A DNA stretch of 64,000 nucleotides from Thalassomonas viridans. GTDB lineage: Bacteria > Pseudomonadota > Gammaproteobacteria > Enterobacterales > Alteromonadaceae. This document shows, piece after piece, positions 17,463-25,864 of the stretch. The notes beneath the pieces were generated by a model. That model ran no database searches. It saw only the letters and a list, made by a program, of their open reading frames with translations, and was not told the origin of the DNA. The first letter of the stretch is position 1. The number at the start of each line of letters is the position of its first letter. The position numbers and the translations under genes were made by a program. Where the stretch lies: the NCBI RefSeq assembly GCF_000948985.2, contig NZ_CP059733.1:1798001-1862000 (forward strand). The letters run 5' to 3'.

Positions 17463-18562
17463 AGCAGATCCGTTAAGGCGATGCCTAAACCGAACCTTTG
17501 CTGGGAATGGTTATAATCAATCAGGCTTTCCCCGTAACCTAAGCTGTATTGGGCATAACCGCGTAGTTTCCCCCAAAGGGGAAAGGTCAGCCCCAGCTCC
17601 AGTGCGCCGTGATGGCGGGCAAAGTTTTCCCTGAATTTTGCCGTCCATTCGTAGTCCGACCATTTGTATACCAGGCCCAGTTCGAAGTGCCCCATAAAGT
17701 CTGCGATATCCGGGTTGTCATCGCCGTCGGCGTCAAAGGGCATCTGTTTTTTGCTTTCCGGCAGCCGCCACCAGGGACGGAACGACAGGGCAAAATTGTC
17801 CTTTTCATAAAGGAAGTTAACGTAAAGCCGGTTCCAGCTGCGGGATAAGGGCTGGGACCTGCCGTTTGACTGGTGTTCAAGCCCCAGGGCAAAGCCGGTA
17901 TTGCCGCCGCCCGGATGCCAGTTCAGTGGCGCCAGGTAAAAGACTTCCGGCTGGTAATTGGTTTCCCGAAAAGGCTTGGAAATATTATCGGAATAAACCT
18001 GCCACCAGGACTGCAGGGTAAAGCCGAAAAAGAGGCCGTCGTGCTCAAGCAGTAAATCTTCCCGGTTAAGGGGCACCTTGATGCTTAGCTGGAATTTAGC
18101 CTCGCTGTGGGTGAGATTGTCGGACCAGGCGTCCACTCCCCGGTAAACTTCGGTATTGATATCATCTGTGATGCTGACCGGCAAAAGATAATTCATTTTA
18201 TGCGGGGTGATCACAAAAGGGTCAAAGGCGGTATTCTTTTCGGCAATCAAGCGGTTGGAGATGATGCCGTTAGTGATTTCCGTATCATCACGGCTGACCG
18301 ACGCCAGCTCGCTCGCCTGCGGCCTGCTTTTCTTTTCGTCCGCCGAACAGGCGGCGCGGATTTGCAGGACGCTAGTCCCGGCATCGGCAGATTTTAAAGC
18401 GGCAAGTAAACAGGCATCCTGCTCGGCCTTTGTTTGAGGCTGTGCTTGGGGCTGTGTTTGGGCCTGGACCTGGACCTGGGCAACGGCCAGTCCCAGGGTT
18501 AACAGCATGACTGTATTTTTACCGGCCAGGGTGGTAATGGCGTTATTGCTTCGAAAGAACAT
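17459..18562 (-). CDS. pldA: Outer-membrane phospholipase A
   Basis: A 367-residue precursor with a signal peptide (about 35 residues, then a Gln-rich stretch QAQTQPQAQPQT). The OMPLA signature is present: PHKMNYLLPVS near the start of the barrel and LEHQSNGRSQPLSRSWNR with the catalytic His and Ser. Later strands alternate (FALSFRPWWRLPE, GYAQYSLGYGES) as a 12-strand barrel should. It hydrolyses phospholipids that reach the outer leaflet and needs Ca2+ and dimerisation. The C-terminus GIALTDLL is normal, but the TAG stop is supplied by the end of the adjoining MITE. Confidence 0.92.
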   Translation of the reverse strand: MFFRSNNAITTLAGKNTVMLLTLGLAVAQVQVQAQTQPQAQPQTKAEQDACLLAALKSADAGTSVLQIRAACSADEKKSRPQASELASVSRDDTEITNGIISNRLIAEKNTAFDPFVITPHKMNYLLPVSITDDINTEVYRGVDAWSDNLTHSEAKFQLSIKVPLNREDLLLEHDGLFFGFTLQSWWQVYSDNISKPFRETNYQPEVFYLAPLNWHPGGGNTGFALGLEHQSNGRSQPLSRSWNRLYVNFLYEKDNFALSFRPWWRLPESKKQMPFDADGDDNPDIADFMGHFELGLVYKWSDYEWTAKFRENFARHHGALELGLTFPLWGKLRGYAQYSLGYGESLIDYNHSQQRFGLGIALTDLL

Positions 18563-18607
18563 AGCGGTTAGTTTACCTTTGCGCCGGCCCGCAAGCCGGC
18601 ATTTTTG

Positions 18608-19396
18608 TTATAAACAGGCGGTACGGCCGCCGTCTACCGGCAGGTTGATGCCGGTAATGTAAGCGGCGGCAGGGGAAGCCAAAAAGGCCGCTGCGGCGGC
18701 AAACTCTTCCGGCTTAGCAAAACGCCGTAGCGGGATCTGGCTTTTTTCGTTTTCAGTCGCCTGCTCCAGCGAAATATCCTGCTTTTTCGCTTTACCGGCA
18801 ATGATGGCGTCAAGGCGCGCCGTTGCCGTAGCACCCGGCAGGACATTGTTGACGGTAATGCCGAAAGGACCGAGTTCGTTGGCCAGAGTTTTTGACCAGC
18901 TGGCGACCGCGCCCCGTATGGTATTTGACACGCCAAGGCCGGGAATGGGCTGCTTGACCGAAGTGGAGATGACATTGATGATGCGGCCATAACCTTTTTC
19001 TTTCATGCCCGGCATTAACGCCTGTACCAGCTGGTGGTTGCTGATCAGGTGCAGGTTAAAGGCGGCGAGAAAGGCTTGGCTGTCGGCGCCTGACGCCGGA
19101 CCCGGGGCAGGGCCGCCGGTATTGTTGATTAAGATTTCAAAAGCGCCGGTTTGTGCTATATGGCCTGTTATTGCCCGGGAAACCTGCTCCGGCTCGGAAA
19201 AGTCAGCCACCAGTACATGGTGCTCCTGCCCCTGTTCCCGGTTAAGTTCTGACAACACTGTCTCCAGTGCTTCCCGGTTCCGGGAGAACAGGGTGATACT
19301 CGCCCCTAAGTTGGCTAATTCGATTGCACAGGCCTTGCCTATGCCCTGACTGCTGCCGCATACCAGGGCGCGCTTGCCGGTTAAATTAATGTCCAT
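18608..19396 (-). CDS. SDR-family oxidoreductase
   Basis: A 262-residue classical SDR: GSSQGIGKACAIELANLG (NADP motif), INNTGGP (NNAG equivalent), and NVISTSVKQP as catalytic-Ser region. The catalytic Tyr position reads GVSNTIRGAVASWSKTLANE: the usual YxxxK is replaced by NTIRG, so the Tyr and Lys are missing. The C-terminal AAYITGINLPVDGG is intact. Such 3-oxoacyl-ACP-reductase-like proteins may be inactive as dehydrogenases or use another chemistry. Upstream gene orientation gives no operon partner. Confidence 0.88.
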   Translation of the reverse strand: MDINLTGKRALVCGSSQGIGKACAIELANLGASITLFSRNREALETVLSELNREQGQEHHVLVADFSEPEQVSRAITGHIAQTGAFEILINNTGGPAPGPASGADSQAFLAAFNLHLISNHQLVQALMPGMKEKGYGRIINVISTSVKQPIPGLGVSNTIRGAVASWSKTLANELGPFGITVNNVLPGATATARLDAIIAGKAKKQDISLEQATENEKSQIPLRRFAKPEEFAAAAAFLASPAAAYITGINLPVDGGRTACL

Positions 19397-19617
19397 CTGA
19401 TCCCTTATTATTTGAATGAATTATTGTGTGCTGGTTGAGCACCAGATCCGTTGGGGAATTTTTACCATATATTCATGATCAGTAAAAGCGGGTTCGTTAA
19501 AGCTGGCGAGACTTCATTGTTTTGCTGTATTTTTTAACTTAGCTTCTTAACTTAGTTTTTGACATTTACCGGCAAATTCCGATAATAACCGCTTTTCCAG
19601 CCAGTAAAGCAAACCGA

Positions 19618-20403
19618 ATGACCATATCGAATTTACCCCGCGGGGTTTATGTCACCGGACAGGGACCTGCGGTGGTATTACTACACAGTTCATTAAGCAG
19701 CGCCCGCCAGTGGCAATACCTGGTAAGTTTGCTGAAAGCCGATTTTACCGTGATCAATTTTGACATGTTAGGTTATGGTAAAGCCGAAAAAGTTGATGAC
19801 GGCGATAACTATGATCTGAATGTTGAAACCGCGCGCATCAACCAGGTGCTGCAGCAGGTGATAGGCGAAGCGCCGTATCACCTGGTCGGGCATTCCTGCG
19901 GCGGGGCTATTGCCCTGAAGCTGTCGGTGGAAGCACCGGAGAAGTTACTCTCCCTGGCCCTTTTTGAACCTGTAGCTTTTCATTTGCTGCCCAGGGGCAG
20001 TGAGCAGCGGCAGCAGGCGGATGACTTTAAAAACCAGGTGTTTATCGATGATGCTTACCTGGCGGCAGAAATTTTTACCAACTTCTGGAATAAACCCGGT
20101 TTCTTTAAATCCCTGCCGAAAAAAATGCAGGACTTGATGGCCGCCGATATTGCCAAGGTAAACCTGGACTTTAAAGGCCTGATTGCCGAGTCTTATACCC
20201 TGGCGGACTTGTCCGGGATCACTTGCCGGGCTTTGTTTATGCACGGCAACGAAAGCCCGGGGTTAAGCCGCCACCTGGGACAAATAATCAGTCAGGCCTT
20301 GCCGCAAGTGAGCGAACAGGCATTTGATGCCGGCCATATGGGGCCGGTGAGTCACAGCGAGCAGATACATCCTGTGATAGCTGATTTTATCCGGGCAGGC
20401 TAA
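19618..20403 (+). CDS. Alpha/beta hydrolase
   Basis: A 261-residue hydrolase with the order VVLLHSSLSSARQW (oxyanion region), FDMLGYGKAEK, LVGHSCGGAIALKLS (nucleophile Ser), and FDAGHMGPVSHSE (catalytic His). No signal peptide, so cytoplasmic. Resembles the general esterase/lactonase group; the substrate is not predictable. The start has no clear ribosome-binding site. It ends before a strong terminator. Confidence 0.87.
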   Translation: MTISNLPRGVYVTGQGPAVVLLHSSLSSARQWQYLVSLLKADFTVINFDMLGYGKAEKVDDGDNYDLNVETARINQVLQQVIGEAPYHLVGHSCGGAIALKLSVEAPEKLLSLALFEPVAFHLLPRGSEQRQQADDFKNQVFIDDAYLAAEIFTNFWNKPGFFKSLPKKMQDLMAADIAKVNLDFKGLIAESYTLADLSGITCRALFMHGNESPGLSRHLGQIISQALPQVSEQAFDAGHMGPVSHSEQIHPVIADFIRAG

Positions 20404-20458
20404 GCGTTTCTTCTCCTGTGCCCGGGCAACAGCCTGTTTACCGGCAGGTGCAACATTC

Positions 20459-20502
20459 AGAAAAACCAGCAAGCCGTAACGGTTTTCTGGTTTTTCTTTT
20501 TA
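20459..20502 (+). terminator. Terminator after the alpha/beta hydrolase
   Basis: An 11-bp stem AGAAAAACCAG / CTGGTTTTTCT around 17 nt, followed by TTTTT. An alternative pairing inside (AAGCCGTAACGGTTTT) exists. Confidence 0.8.
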
Positions 20503-20538
20503 CGGACTACCGGGCGGGAGGGCAACATCTAAGTTTAT

Positions 20539-20552
20539 TTGATTTTAATCAA
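20539..20552. promoter_or_regulatory. FNR-type box (TTGATTTTAATCAA)
   Basis: A perfect TTGAT-N4-ATCAA dyad, the consensus of FNR (and close to CRP/Fnr-type sites). It lies 144 bp before the first mini-protein gene. A class II promoter centred at -41.5 would place the transcription start near 20587, with TATTTA at 20574-20579 as a possible -10. Confidence 0.65.
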
Positions 20553-20696
20553 AGCTTTGTTGTTTAAGTTTACTATTTATTTACAATAGCTCGGAAACCA
20601 ATATTATAGCGCCCGGTGCAATACGGATGAGGCACTTGTGCTGTTTTGTATTTCTCCCACCAATTGATTAAAACTCTTTTATAAGGACTATTAAAG

Positions 20697-20912
20697 ATGA
20701 AATTAGTTAAAGCAACTCTTACTGCGGCTGCCCTGATGTTAACAGCCGCTTCCATTGCTACTGCGACTGCCGCACCTGCCCCCTGGTATGTTTATGCCAG
20801 TAAAGTAAACGGCTACAGAATTTGTAGCCAGTACAGCCCGGGCTTTGGCTGGTATAAAGCCAGTTCGGTCGCGTACACTACTTTAGGTCACTGTAATGCT
20901 TACGGCAGATAA
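20697..20912 (+). CDS. Secreted two-cysteine mini-protein A
   Basis: A 71-residue precursor: signal peptide of about 25 residues (basic MKLVK, hydrophobic core, AXA cleavage near ATAAP), then a mature peptide of about 46 residues, rich in Tyr and Ser with two Cys. The mature part WYVYASKVNGYRICSQYSPG and GWYKASSVAYTTLGHC is highly conserved in the paralogue 230 bp downstream. No family known to me. The Cys pair could form one disulfide. The FNR-type box suggests oxygen-related control. Own terminator downstream, so the two genes are separate units. Confidence 0.8.
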   Translation: MKLVKATLTAAALMLTAASIATATAAPAPWYVYASKVNGYRICSQYSPGFGWYKASSVAYTTLGHCNAYGR

Positions 20913-20964
20913 GCCGGTTTAGGTGGGGCGTTTTACCTGAAAAAGCGCTTATCTTTGAAAGATT

Positions 20965-20996
20965 AAAAATCCGGAATCATATGGTTCCGGATTTTT
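20965..20996 (+). terminator. Terminator of mini-protein A
   Basis: AAAAATCCGGAA and TTCCGGATTTTT pair perfectly around TCATATGG. Confidence 0.9.
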
Positions 20997-21143
20997 GTAT
21001 AACAAAGGTAAATATAATGTATATTTTATGTTGATATTTTTTTTGTAAAAGGTATCATTTATTTAGGTGAAGTATGAGGGGAGCCAAGGCAAACCTTTTT
21101 ATTTCATCTTTCTTCAATTTATCTAAATAAGGATTTTTACGAC

Positions 21144-21359
21144 ATGAAATTAGTCAAAGCTTCTTTAGTGACTGCTGTTATCATGATGGCGACTGCGCCT
21201 ATTTCTTCTGTTTCAGCCGCCGGTGCTTACTGGTACGTTTATGCCAGCAAGGTAAATGGTCACAGAATCTGCGCTCAATACAGCCCGGGCTCTGGCTGGT
21301 ACAAGGCAAGCTCAACGGCATATCCTACTTTAGGTCACTGCAACTACTACGGCAGATAA
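21144..21359 (+). CDS. Secreted two-cysteine mini-protein B (paralogue of A)
   Basis: A 71-residue precursor with signal peptide (MKLVKASLVTAVIMMATAPI, cleavage near SVSAA) and mature part WYVYASKVNGHRICAQYSPG, GWYKASSTAYPTLGHC. Mature regions of A and B differ at only a few positions and the two Cys, the Gly-Trp-Tyr and the C-terminal YGR are kept, while the signal peptides have diverged. Selection on the mature peptide therefore seems likely. ATG 21144 has AAGGAT upstream. No FNR box seen before B. Confidence 0.8.
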   Translation: MKLVKASLVTAVIMMATAPISSVSAAGAYWYVYASKVNGHRICAQYSPGSGWYKASSTAYPTLGHCNYYGR

Positions 21360-21409
21360 TGAATTAAGGGAAGCTTGCTTCTCTGATATTTATTTTTTTG
21401 CTACGGATG

Positions 21410-21447
21410 ATCCGGGATCTGGTTAAGGTTCCGGATTTTTTATTTTT
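21410..21447 (+). terminator. Terminator of mini-protein B
   Basis: ATCCGG (21410-21415) pairs with CCGGAT (21431-21436), followed by TTTTTATTTTT. The same stem core as in the terminator of gene A supports tandem duplication of the whole unit. Confidence 0.75.
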
Positions 21448-21522
21448 AGGGGAATACTGATATTCAGGAATAAACCTCGGGAGATAAAGTGCCGGTGATG
21501 GCCAGTCTTTCATCCTGAACAT

Positions 21523-21545
21523 AAAAAGCCCGGCATAGGCCGGGC
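21523..21545 (-). terminator. Terminator of hsp20 copy 1
   Basis: GCCCGGC-ATAG-GCCGGGC, followed on the minus strand by T5. The second hsp20 gene has the same stem. Confidence 0.85.
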
Positions 21546-21591
21546 AAAAAACATAAAACTAGAAAGGAAAACTAAGTTGGGAAACCGGATT

Positions 21592-22062
21592 TTATTCCTT
21601 AGAAATCTGTTCGGCCTTGGCCGTTAACAGGCTCTTGCCGTTAATGGCAATCTTTCTCGGCTTTAACGCCTCGGGAATTTCTCTTTCCAAATCTATATGT
21701 AATAAACCGTTTTCGATAAAGGCGCCGATAACTTTAACGTGGTCACCGAGCTGGAATTTGCGTTCGAAGTTACGGTCAGCGATCCCCTGGTACAGGAATT
21801 TGCGCTCGGTTTGTTCGCTTTTCGCGGCTTTTGTTCCGGTAACAACTAAAGTGTTTTGTCTGGACTCTATATCCAGCTCTTCTTCGGCGAAACCGGCAAC
21901 GGCCATAGTGATACGGTATTGGTCGTCAGCGAGTAATTCAACATTATACGGAGGATAACCGGATTGTTTTTCGGTTCTGGAAGCTTTGTCGATTAAACTG
22001 GCTAAATGATCGAAACCAATGAATGAACGGTAAAGTGGGCTGAAATCTTGTGGTGTACGCAT
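21592..22062 (-). CDS. Hsp20-family small heat-shock protein, copy 1
   Basis: A 156-residue IbpA-like chaperone. The N-terminus [20 protein letters not shown] and the alpha-crystallin domain ([52 protein letters not shown]) are as in IbpA/B. It should hold unfolded proteins for refolding by DnaK/ClpB. A sigma-32-type promoter and a long leader precede it. About 80-85% identical by eye to copy 2; copy 1 lacks a short insertion near residue 85. Confidence 0.93.
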   Translation of the reverse strand: MRTPQDFSPLYRSFIGFDHLASLIDKASRTEKQSGYPPYNVELLADDQYRITMAVAGFAEEELDIESRQNTLVVTGTKAAKSEQTERKFLYQGIADRNFERKFQLGDHVKVIGAFIENGLLHIDLEREIPEALKPRKIAINGKSLLTAKAEQISKE

Positions 22063-22250
22063 AATTCATATCCTATTAATAAGTTAGCAATATGTTAGTG
22101 TCCGATAAGCAGGCCCGTTAACTTTTAAACAGCAGGTTATTTCCAACATTAGGTTGCGAAATGACCGGCTTAAGTTACTTGCAGCTTTTGGAGCAAAGTG
22201 CCCTTCACACGGAACAGGCGGTTAATTGAGTCCCTTTACGGCGACTACAC
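22063..22250 (-). ncRNA. Conserved 5' leader of hsp20 copy 1, possible RNA thermometer
   Basis: About 185 nt between the heat-shock promoter and the ATG. The leader of copy 2 has the same length and conserved blocks such as GACTCAATTAACCGCCTGTT and a small hairpin (CAAC-N5-GTTG). The ribosome-binding AGGA is within AATAGGATATGAATTATG. Long conserved leaders of hsp20 genes often act as ROSE-type thermometers; folding was not computed. Confidence 0.45.
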
Positions 22251-22254
22251 TTAT

Positions 22255-22283
22255 TAGATGGGAGCTATAGTTCTTTTTTCAAG
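22255..22283 (-). promoter_or_regulatory. Sigma-32 (heat-shock) promoter of hsp20 copy 1
   Basis: On the minus strand CTTGAAA (22283-22277), a 14-bp spacer and CCCATCTA (22262-22255), matching CTTGAAA / CCCCATnTA. Copy 2 has the same elements with the same spacing. Confidence 0.88.
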
Positions 22284-22418
22284 AAAAAATGGCAAAAAAT
22301 TTTGTGTTTTTATTTTTCTTTTTTATCTTGTTGAATTATAAGGTTGTTTTTCTATTAAAAAAGTAAGGAAATTTATTTGCTAAAATAAAAGCAGCTTAAA
22401 GTGTTTGGTCATTGTGTG

Positions 22419-22913
22419 ATGAAACTCTTACTTTTATTCTTACTTTCCATAAGCGGCGATTGCCTGGCCGCATCTCCGGCATACCGTTGCGCAGAGGGGC
22501 ATGCCTGTCTAAGACCGCATACAAGCTCCCTGAGCCAGGCGGAGAACGAAATCTTCCGGTCCGTCAGTAAACAAGTCTTTCCTGACTTGTTCCGTTACCA
22601 GCGCATACCGGTTTCTTTTTGCGATAAAGAATACAGTCAATGCCTTTCTCCGGCTGTTTCTCTCTATCGGCAGCCGGATACCGGAGAAAACTTGCTGGTA
22701 GTCGGCGGTTTTAGCGGCGGGCGAAGTCAAATCATGTACCTGCTTGACCCGCAGCGGCAACAGGAGCTGATATATCCTGTTACCGGTGCTTTGTTTACCG
22801 GGCACAGGGTCAGCGATGCCGGTTTGGAAATCGGCTATTTACAGTGCTCTCGCTATGCTTGCCGGCCAAAAACACAACTTATGGATGTGAACCACCTTAA
22901 CCGCAGTTATTGA
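22419..22913 (+). CDS. Secreted Cys-containing hypothetical protein
   Basis: A 164-residue precursor with signal peptide (MKLLLLFLLSISGDCLA). The mature part has several Cys (YRCAEGHACLRPH, SFCDKEYSQCLSP, LQCSRYACRPK) in closely spaced pairs, suggesting disulfides in the periplasm. The frame is open to a GTG at 22401, but ATG 22419 directly begins the signal peptide. I do not recognise the family. The next gene starts immediately downstream. Confidence 0.65.
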   Translation: MKLLLLFLLSISGDCLAASPAYRCAEGHACLRPHTSSLSQAENEIFRSVSKQVFPDLFRYQRIPVSFCDKEYSQCLSPAVSLYRQPDTGENLLVVGGFSGGRSQIMYLLDPQRQQELIYPVTGALFTGHRVSDAGLEIGYLQCSRYACRPKTQLMDVNHLNRSY

Positions 22914-22918
22914 ACAAG

Positions 22919-23353
22919 ATGCAAATGTCGGTAGAGCAATTGAAGCTGCTTATTGATTTATTGTGCAGGGAAAGAATCCTCTGGGCAAAACATAAAGGCG
23001 AATACGATGTCAGTGAAGCTGTTATGGCGATAAAGACTTTTCATGCCGTATGCCATGCCATCGATGCGGCAGATACCCATAGCTATATGCAGCAGCTCAG
23101 GGAGCAGGTAAAAGCGCATCAATATAACCTCAGTGATAAAAGGCCGGGAGCTGCAAGCAGGGGGAGCTGGGGCAGCTGTTTATCCGGGGTGGAACATTTG
23201 CTAAACGGCGGCAAGAGTTTTCAGCACCTAAAGTGGCGGCTGAGACGGGATAGCCTGCTGATTAAAATCGGGGCCTTCGGCATAGCGGGCAACTGGCGCT
23301 TGTGGTTAGTGAGCAGTTTTTTAATCACCCTGGCCTGGCTGGCTATTGTGTAG
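22919..23353 (+). CDS. Hypothetical protein with C-terminal membrane helix
   Basis: About 144 residues: a helical cytoplasmic part (MSVEQLKLLIDLLCRERILW) and a C-terminal hydrophobic segment WLVSSFLITLAWLAIV. It begins at ATG 22919 or a TTG at 22910, both touching the previous stop, so the two genes are probably cotranscribed and coupled. No family recognised. The pair is enclosed by the two hsp20 genes. Confidence 0.55.
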   Translation: MQMSVEQLKLLIDLLCRERILWAKHKGEYDVSEAVMAIKTFHAVCHAIDAADTHSYMQQLREQVKAHQYNLSDKRPGAASRGSWGSCLSGVEHLLNGGKSFQHLKWRLRRDSLLIKIGAFGIAGNWRLWLVSSFLITLAWLAIV

Positions 23354-23401
23354 CTGTATAGGTGTAGCGGTATAAGGGGCTAAGTTTTTTGTCCCGGATA
23401 G

Positions 23402-23424
23402 AAAAAGCCCGGCGTTAGCCGGGC
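23402..23424 (-). terminator. Terminator of hsp20 copy 2
   Basis: GCCCGGC-GTTA-GCCGGGC with T5 on the minus strand, the same stem as for copy 1. Confidence 0.85.
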
Positions 23425-23476
23425 AAAAGTAAAACCATAAAAATACAAAAAGGAAGATTCGTTGGGAAAACAGCGG

Positions 23477-23962
23477 TTACGCCTGGGCCAGCTTATCGGC
23501 TTTGCCCGTCAATATACTCTTGCCGTTGATGGCAATTTTTCTCGGCTTTAACGCTTCGGGAATTTCTCTTTCCAAATCTATATGTAATAAACCGTTTTCG
23601 ATAAAGGCGCCGACAACTTTTACATGGTCGCCGAGCTGAAATTTACGTTCAAAGTTACGGTCGGCAATGCCCTGATACAGGAACTTGCGCTCCGCTTTAT
23701 CACTTCCGGTTTCTTCTTTGCCTTTACGCTTAGTGCCGATAACGAGTAGGGTGTTTTGTTTGGACTCGATATCCAATTCTTCTTCGGCAAAACCGGCAAC
23801 GGCCATGGTAATACGGTATTGATCCTCGGTAAGGGATTCTATGTTATACGGAGGATAGCTGGATTGCTTTTCGGGTCTGGAAGCCTTGTCGATTAAATTG
23901 GCTAAGTGATCGAAACCGATGAATGAACGATAAAGTGGGCTGAAATCTTGAGCTGTACGCAT
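23477..23962 (-). CDS. Hsp20-family small heat-shock protein, copy 2
   Basis: A 161-residue paralogue of the gene at 21592. The start [20 protein letters not shown] and the alpha-crystallin core are nearly identical; it carries an extra charged segment RKGKEETGSDKAERK near residue 85. Promoter, leader and terminator are also shared, so the duplication included the whole transcription unit. Confidence 0.93.
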   Translation of the reverse strand: MRTAQDFSPLYRSFIGFDHLANLIDKASRPEKQSSYPPYNIESLTEDQYRITMAVAGFAEEELDIESKQNTLLVIGTKRKGKEETGSDKAERKFLYQGIADRNFERKFQLGDHVKVVGAFIENGLLHIDLEREIPEALKPRKIAINGKSILTGKADKLAQA

Positions 23963-24150
23963 AATTCATATCCTATTAATAAGTTAGCAATATGTTAATG
24001 TTCCAATAAGCAGATAAATTTACCGTTAACTAGCAGGGAACTTCCAACATCAGGTTGCGAAATTACCGGCTAAAGCAAGTTACGGCTCTTGGAATAAAGT
24101 GCCTTTCCTTCGGAACAGGCGGTTAATTGAGTCCCTTTACGGCGACTACA
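23963..24150 (-). ncRNA. Conserved 5' leader of hsp20 copy 2, possible RNA thermometer
   Basis: Same length (about 185 nt) and conserved blocks as the copy 1 leader, including the CAAC-N5-GTTG hairpin with a changed loop base and an identical region around the ribosome-binding site. Confidence 0.45.
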
Positions 24151-24155
24151 CTTAC

Positions 24156-24184
24156 TAGATGGGAGCACGGGGATATTTTTCAAG
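24156..24184 (-). promoter_or_regulatory. Sigma-32 (heat-shock) promoter of hsp20 copy 2
   Basis: CTTGAAA (24184-24178), 14-bp spacer, CCCATCTA (24163-24156) on the minus strand. Confidence 0.88.
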
Positions 24185-24313
24185 AAAATTATTGAAAAAA
24201 ATATTACTTTTTTATTTTAAATTGCTTTAAATGCATGAATTTAATATAAAATTATTTTTATAAAAATTACCGTTGAAAACGATATGTCAAACAGCTTGTA
24301 TCTGGAGGCTAGG

Positions 24314-24928
24314 GTGGATAAACAACAAGAAGTTAACGCCGTACTTGATTTCTGGTTTGGTGAAATAGAAAACGAACTCAGTGACGGGCAGCACCAGGAG
24401 CTGTGGTATCAGGGGAGTGAGGCACTGGATAATAAGATAAAACAGGACTTTTTTTCCCTGTATCAAAAAGTCATGGCCAAAGAGCTGGATCACTGGCAAC
24501 AGGATGCCAGGGGCAGTCTGGCGCTGGTGATCCTGCTGGATCAGCTGCCGCGCAACATGTTTCGCGGTACTGCCCGGGCATTTGCCAGCGATGAACTGGC
24601 CCTTCAGATATGCAAAGCCGGCATTAAACAGGGACTGGATCTGCAGCTGTCCCTGGTTGAGCGGGTGTTTTATTACCATCCGTTCCAGCACAGCGAGTCC
24701 CTGGCGGAGCAGCAAACCAGCGTTGATGTCTTTATCGGCATGCTGGAGCAGTACCGGCAGCCGGAGCATGTAAAAGTGATAGAAAACAGTATCCACTGGG
24801 CAAGGGAGCATCTGGCCATCATCAGGCAATTCGGGCGTTTTCCCCACAGAAATAAAGCGCAGCAAAGAGCGTCTACGGCGCAGGAGCTGGAATATTTAAA
24901 ATCGGGGTTTAAATTTGGTCAGGGGTAG
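24314..24928 (+). CDS. DUF924-family protein
   Basis: A 204-residue helical protein with the DUF924 signature VLDFWFGEIENE near the start, VILLDQLPRNMFRGTARAFA in the middle and VERVFYYHPFQHSESLAEQ. Such proteins are TPR-like and of unknown function. An ATG at 24284 is in frame, but GTG 24314 has a strong GGAGG five bases upstream (24304-24308) and starts closer to the conserved domain, so I prefer it. Followed by a hairpin shared with tpx. Confidence 0.88.
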   Translation: MDKQQEVNAVLDFWFGEIENELSDGQHQELWYQGSEALDNKIKQDFFSLYQKVMAKELDHWQQDARGSLALVILLDQLPRNMFRGTARAFASDELALQICKAGIKQGLDLQLSLVERVFYYHPFQHSESLAEQQTSVDVFIGMLEQYRQPEHVKVIENSIHWAREHLAIIRQFGRFPHRNKAQQRASTAQELEYLKSGFKFGQG

Positions 24929-24958
24929 GGGATAAAAGTTGCGGTTATGCCGGTATAA

Positions 24959-24984
24959 AGGCCACACCGCCGCCGGTGTGGCCT
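24959..24984. terminator. Hairpin between convergent DUF924 and tpx genes
   Basis: AGGCCACACCG and CGGTGTGGCCT form a perfect 11-bp stem with a 4-nt loop between two convergent stops. No T-tract on either side. Confidence 0.6.
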
Positions 24985-24996
24985 GATGCTTACGGG

Positions 24997-25692
24997 TTAT
25001 TGTTTCTTTATCTCGTCACTGGCCTGTGCCGGCTCTGCGGCCGTATCCGCTTCCTGGGCTTCGGTTGCCAAAATTTCGGTTAACTCTTTCGGGTGCAGGG
25101 CCTTTAAAGTGGCCAGGGCGGTATCGTAATCCGGGTGCTCTGAGATATTGGCTACCAGCTCTTTATAGGCGATGATGCCCTGCTGGTCGATAATAAATAT
25201 CGCCCGGGTCAGCAAGCCCATATCCTTGATCAGCAGGCCGTATTTGCTGCCGAAATCGCGCCAGACCGCATCGGATAATACTTTGACCTTATCGATATTT
25301 TCGCTTTTGCAAAAACGCTTCTGGGCAAAGGGCAGGTCGTTGCTGACGGTTAATATGGCGATGTTCTCCGGCAGGCTGGCCACTTCTTCATTAAAACGTT
25401 TGGTTTGCAATGAACATACGCCGGTATCCAGGCTAGGAACGACAGAGATAAGCACGGTTTTATTGACGAAATCGGTGAGTTTTATCGGGGCAAAGTGCTC
25501 GTTTACTACCTTAAAATCCGGTGCGGCGTCGCCAACGGCGACTTGTGTGCCGAGCAAAGTGACAAATTTATTACCGGCTTTGACTAAATTATTGGTTTGC
25601 GGCAGTTGATCATGCTGTAAACTGTCGGCCTTTGCCGTTAATATGCAGGCACAGTTTAAGGTGACTAATGTTAATAAAGTCAGTAGTTTCAT
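24997..25692 (-). CDS. tpx: Periplasmic thiol peroxidase
   Basis: A 231-residue precursor with signal peptide (MKLLTLLTLVTLNCACILTA). The Tpx domain has VGDAAPDFKVVNEHFAPIKL, the peroxidatic Cys in VVPSLDTGVCSLQTKRFN and the resolving Cys in QKRFCKSENI. It reduces hydrogen and alkyl peroxides using thioredoxin-like donors. Length is larger than E. coli Tpx (168) because of the signal and an acidic/Ala-rich tail (ATEAQEADTAAEPAQAS). Confidence 0.92.
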   Translation of the reverse strand: MKLLTLLTLVTLNCACILTAKADSLQHDQLPQTNNLVKAGNKFVTLLGTQVAVGDAAPDFKVVNEHFAPIKLTDFVNKTVLISVVPSLDTGVCSLQTKRFNEEVASLPENIAILTVSNDLPFAQKRFCKSENIDKVKVLSDAVWRDFGSKYGLLIKDMGLLTRAIFIIDQQGIIAYKELVANISEHPDYDTALATLKALHPKELTEILATEAQEADTAAEPAQASDEIKKQ

Positions 25693-25864
25693 AAAAAGTA
25701 AGCTGATTATTGATAGAAAGCCACTAGCTTAACGTTGCCGATGGCAAATAGCCATAAAATAGTGCAATCTTTATAATTTTATCTATGTTTAGGTAGGAGT
25801 CCGTAAATAAAAACAATCAGCGTTTTTCGCTCACTTCTAGGTTAAATTAGGAATCAATCTCAAT

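Noticed and set aside
22401..22418. GTG start for the secreted Cys protein
   Set aside because: ATG 22419 begins a typical signal peptide; the extension adds a polar/Cys segment before it.
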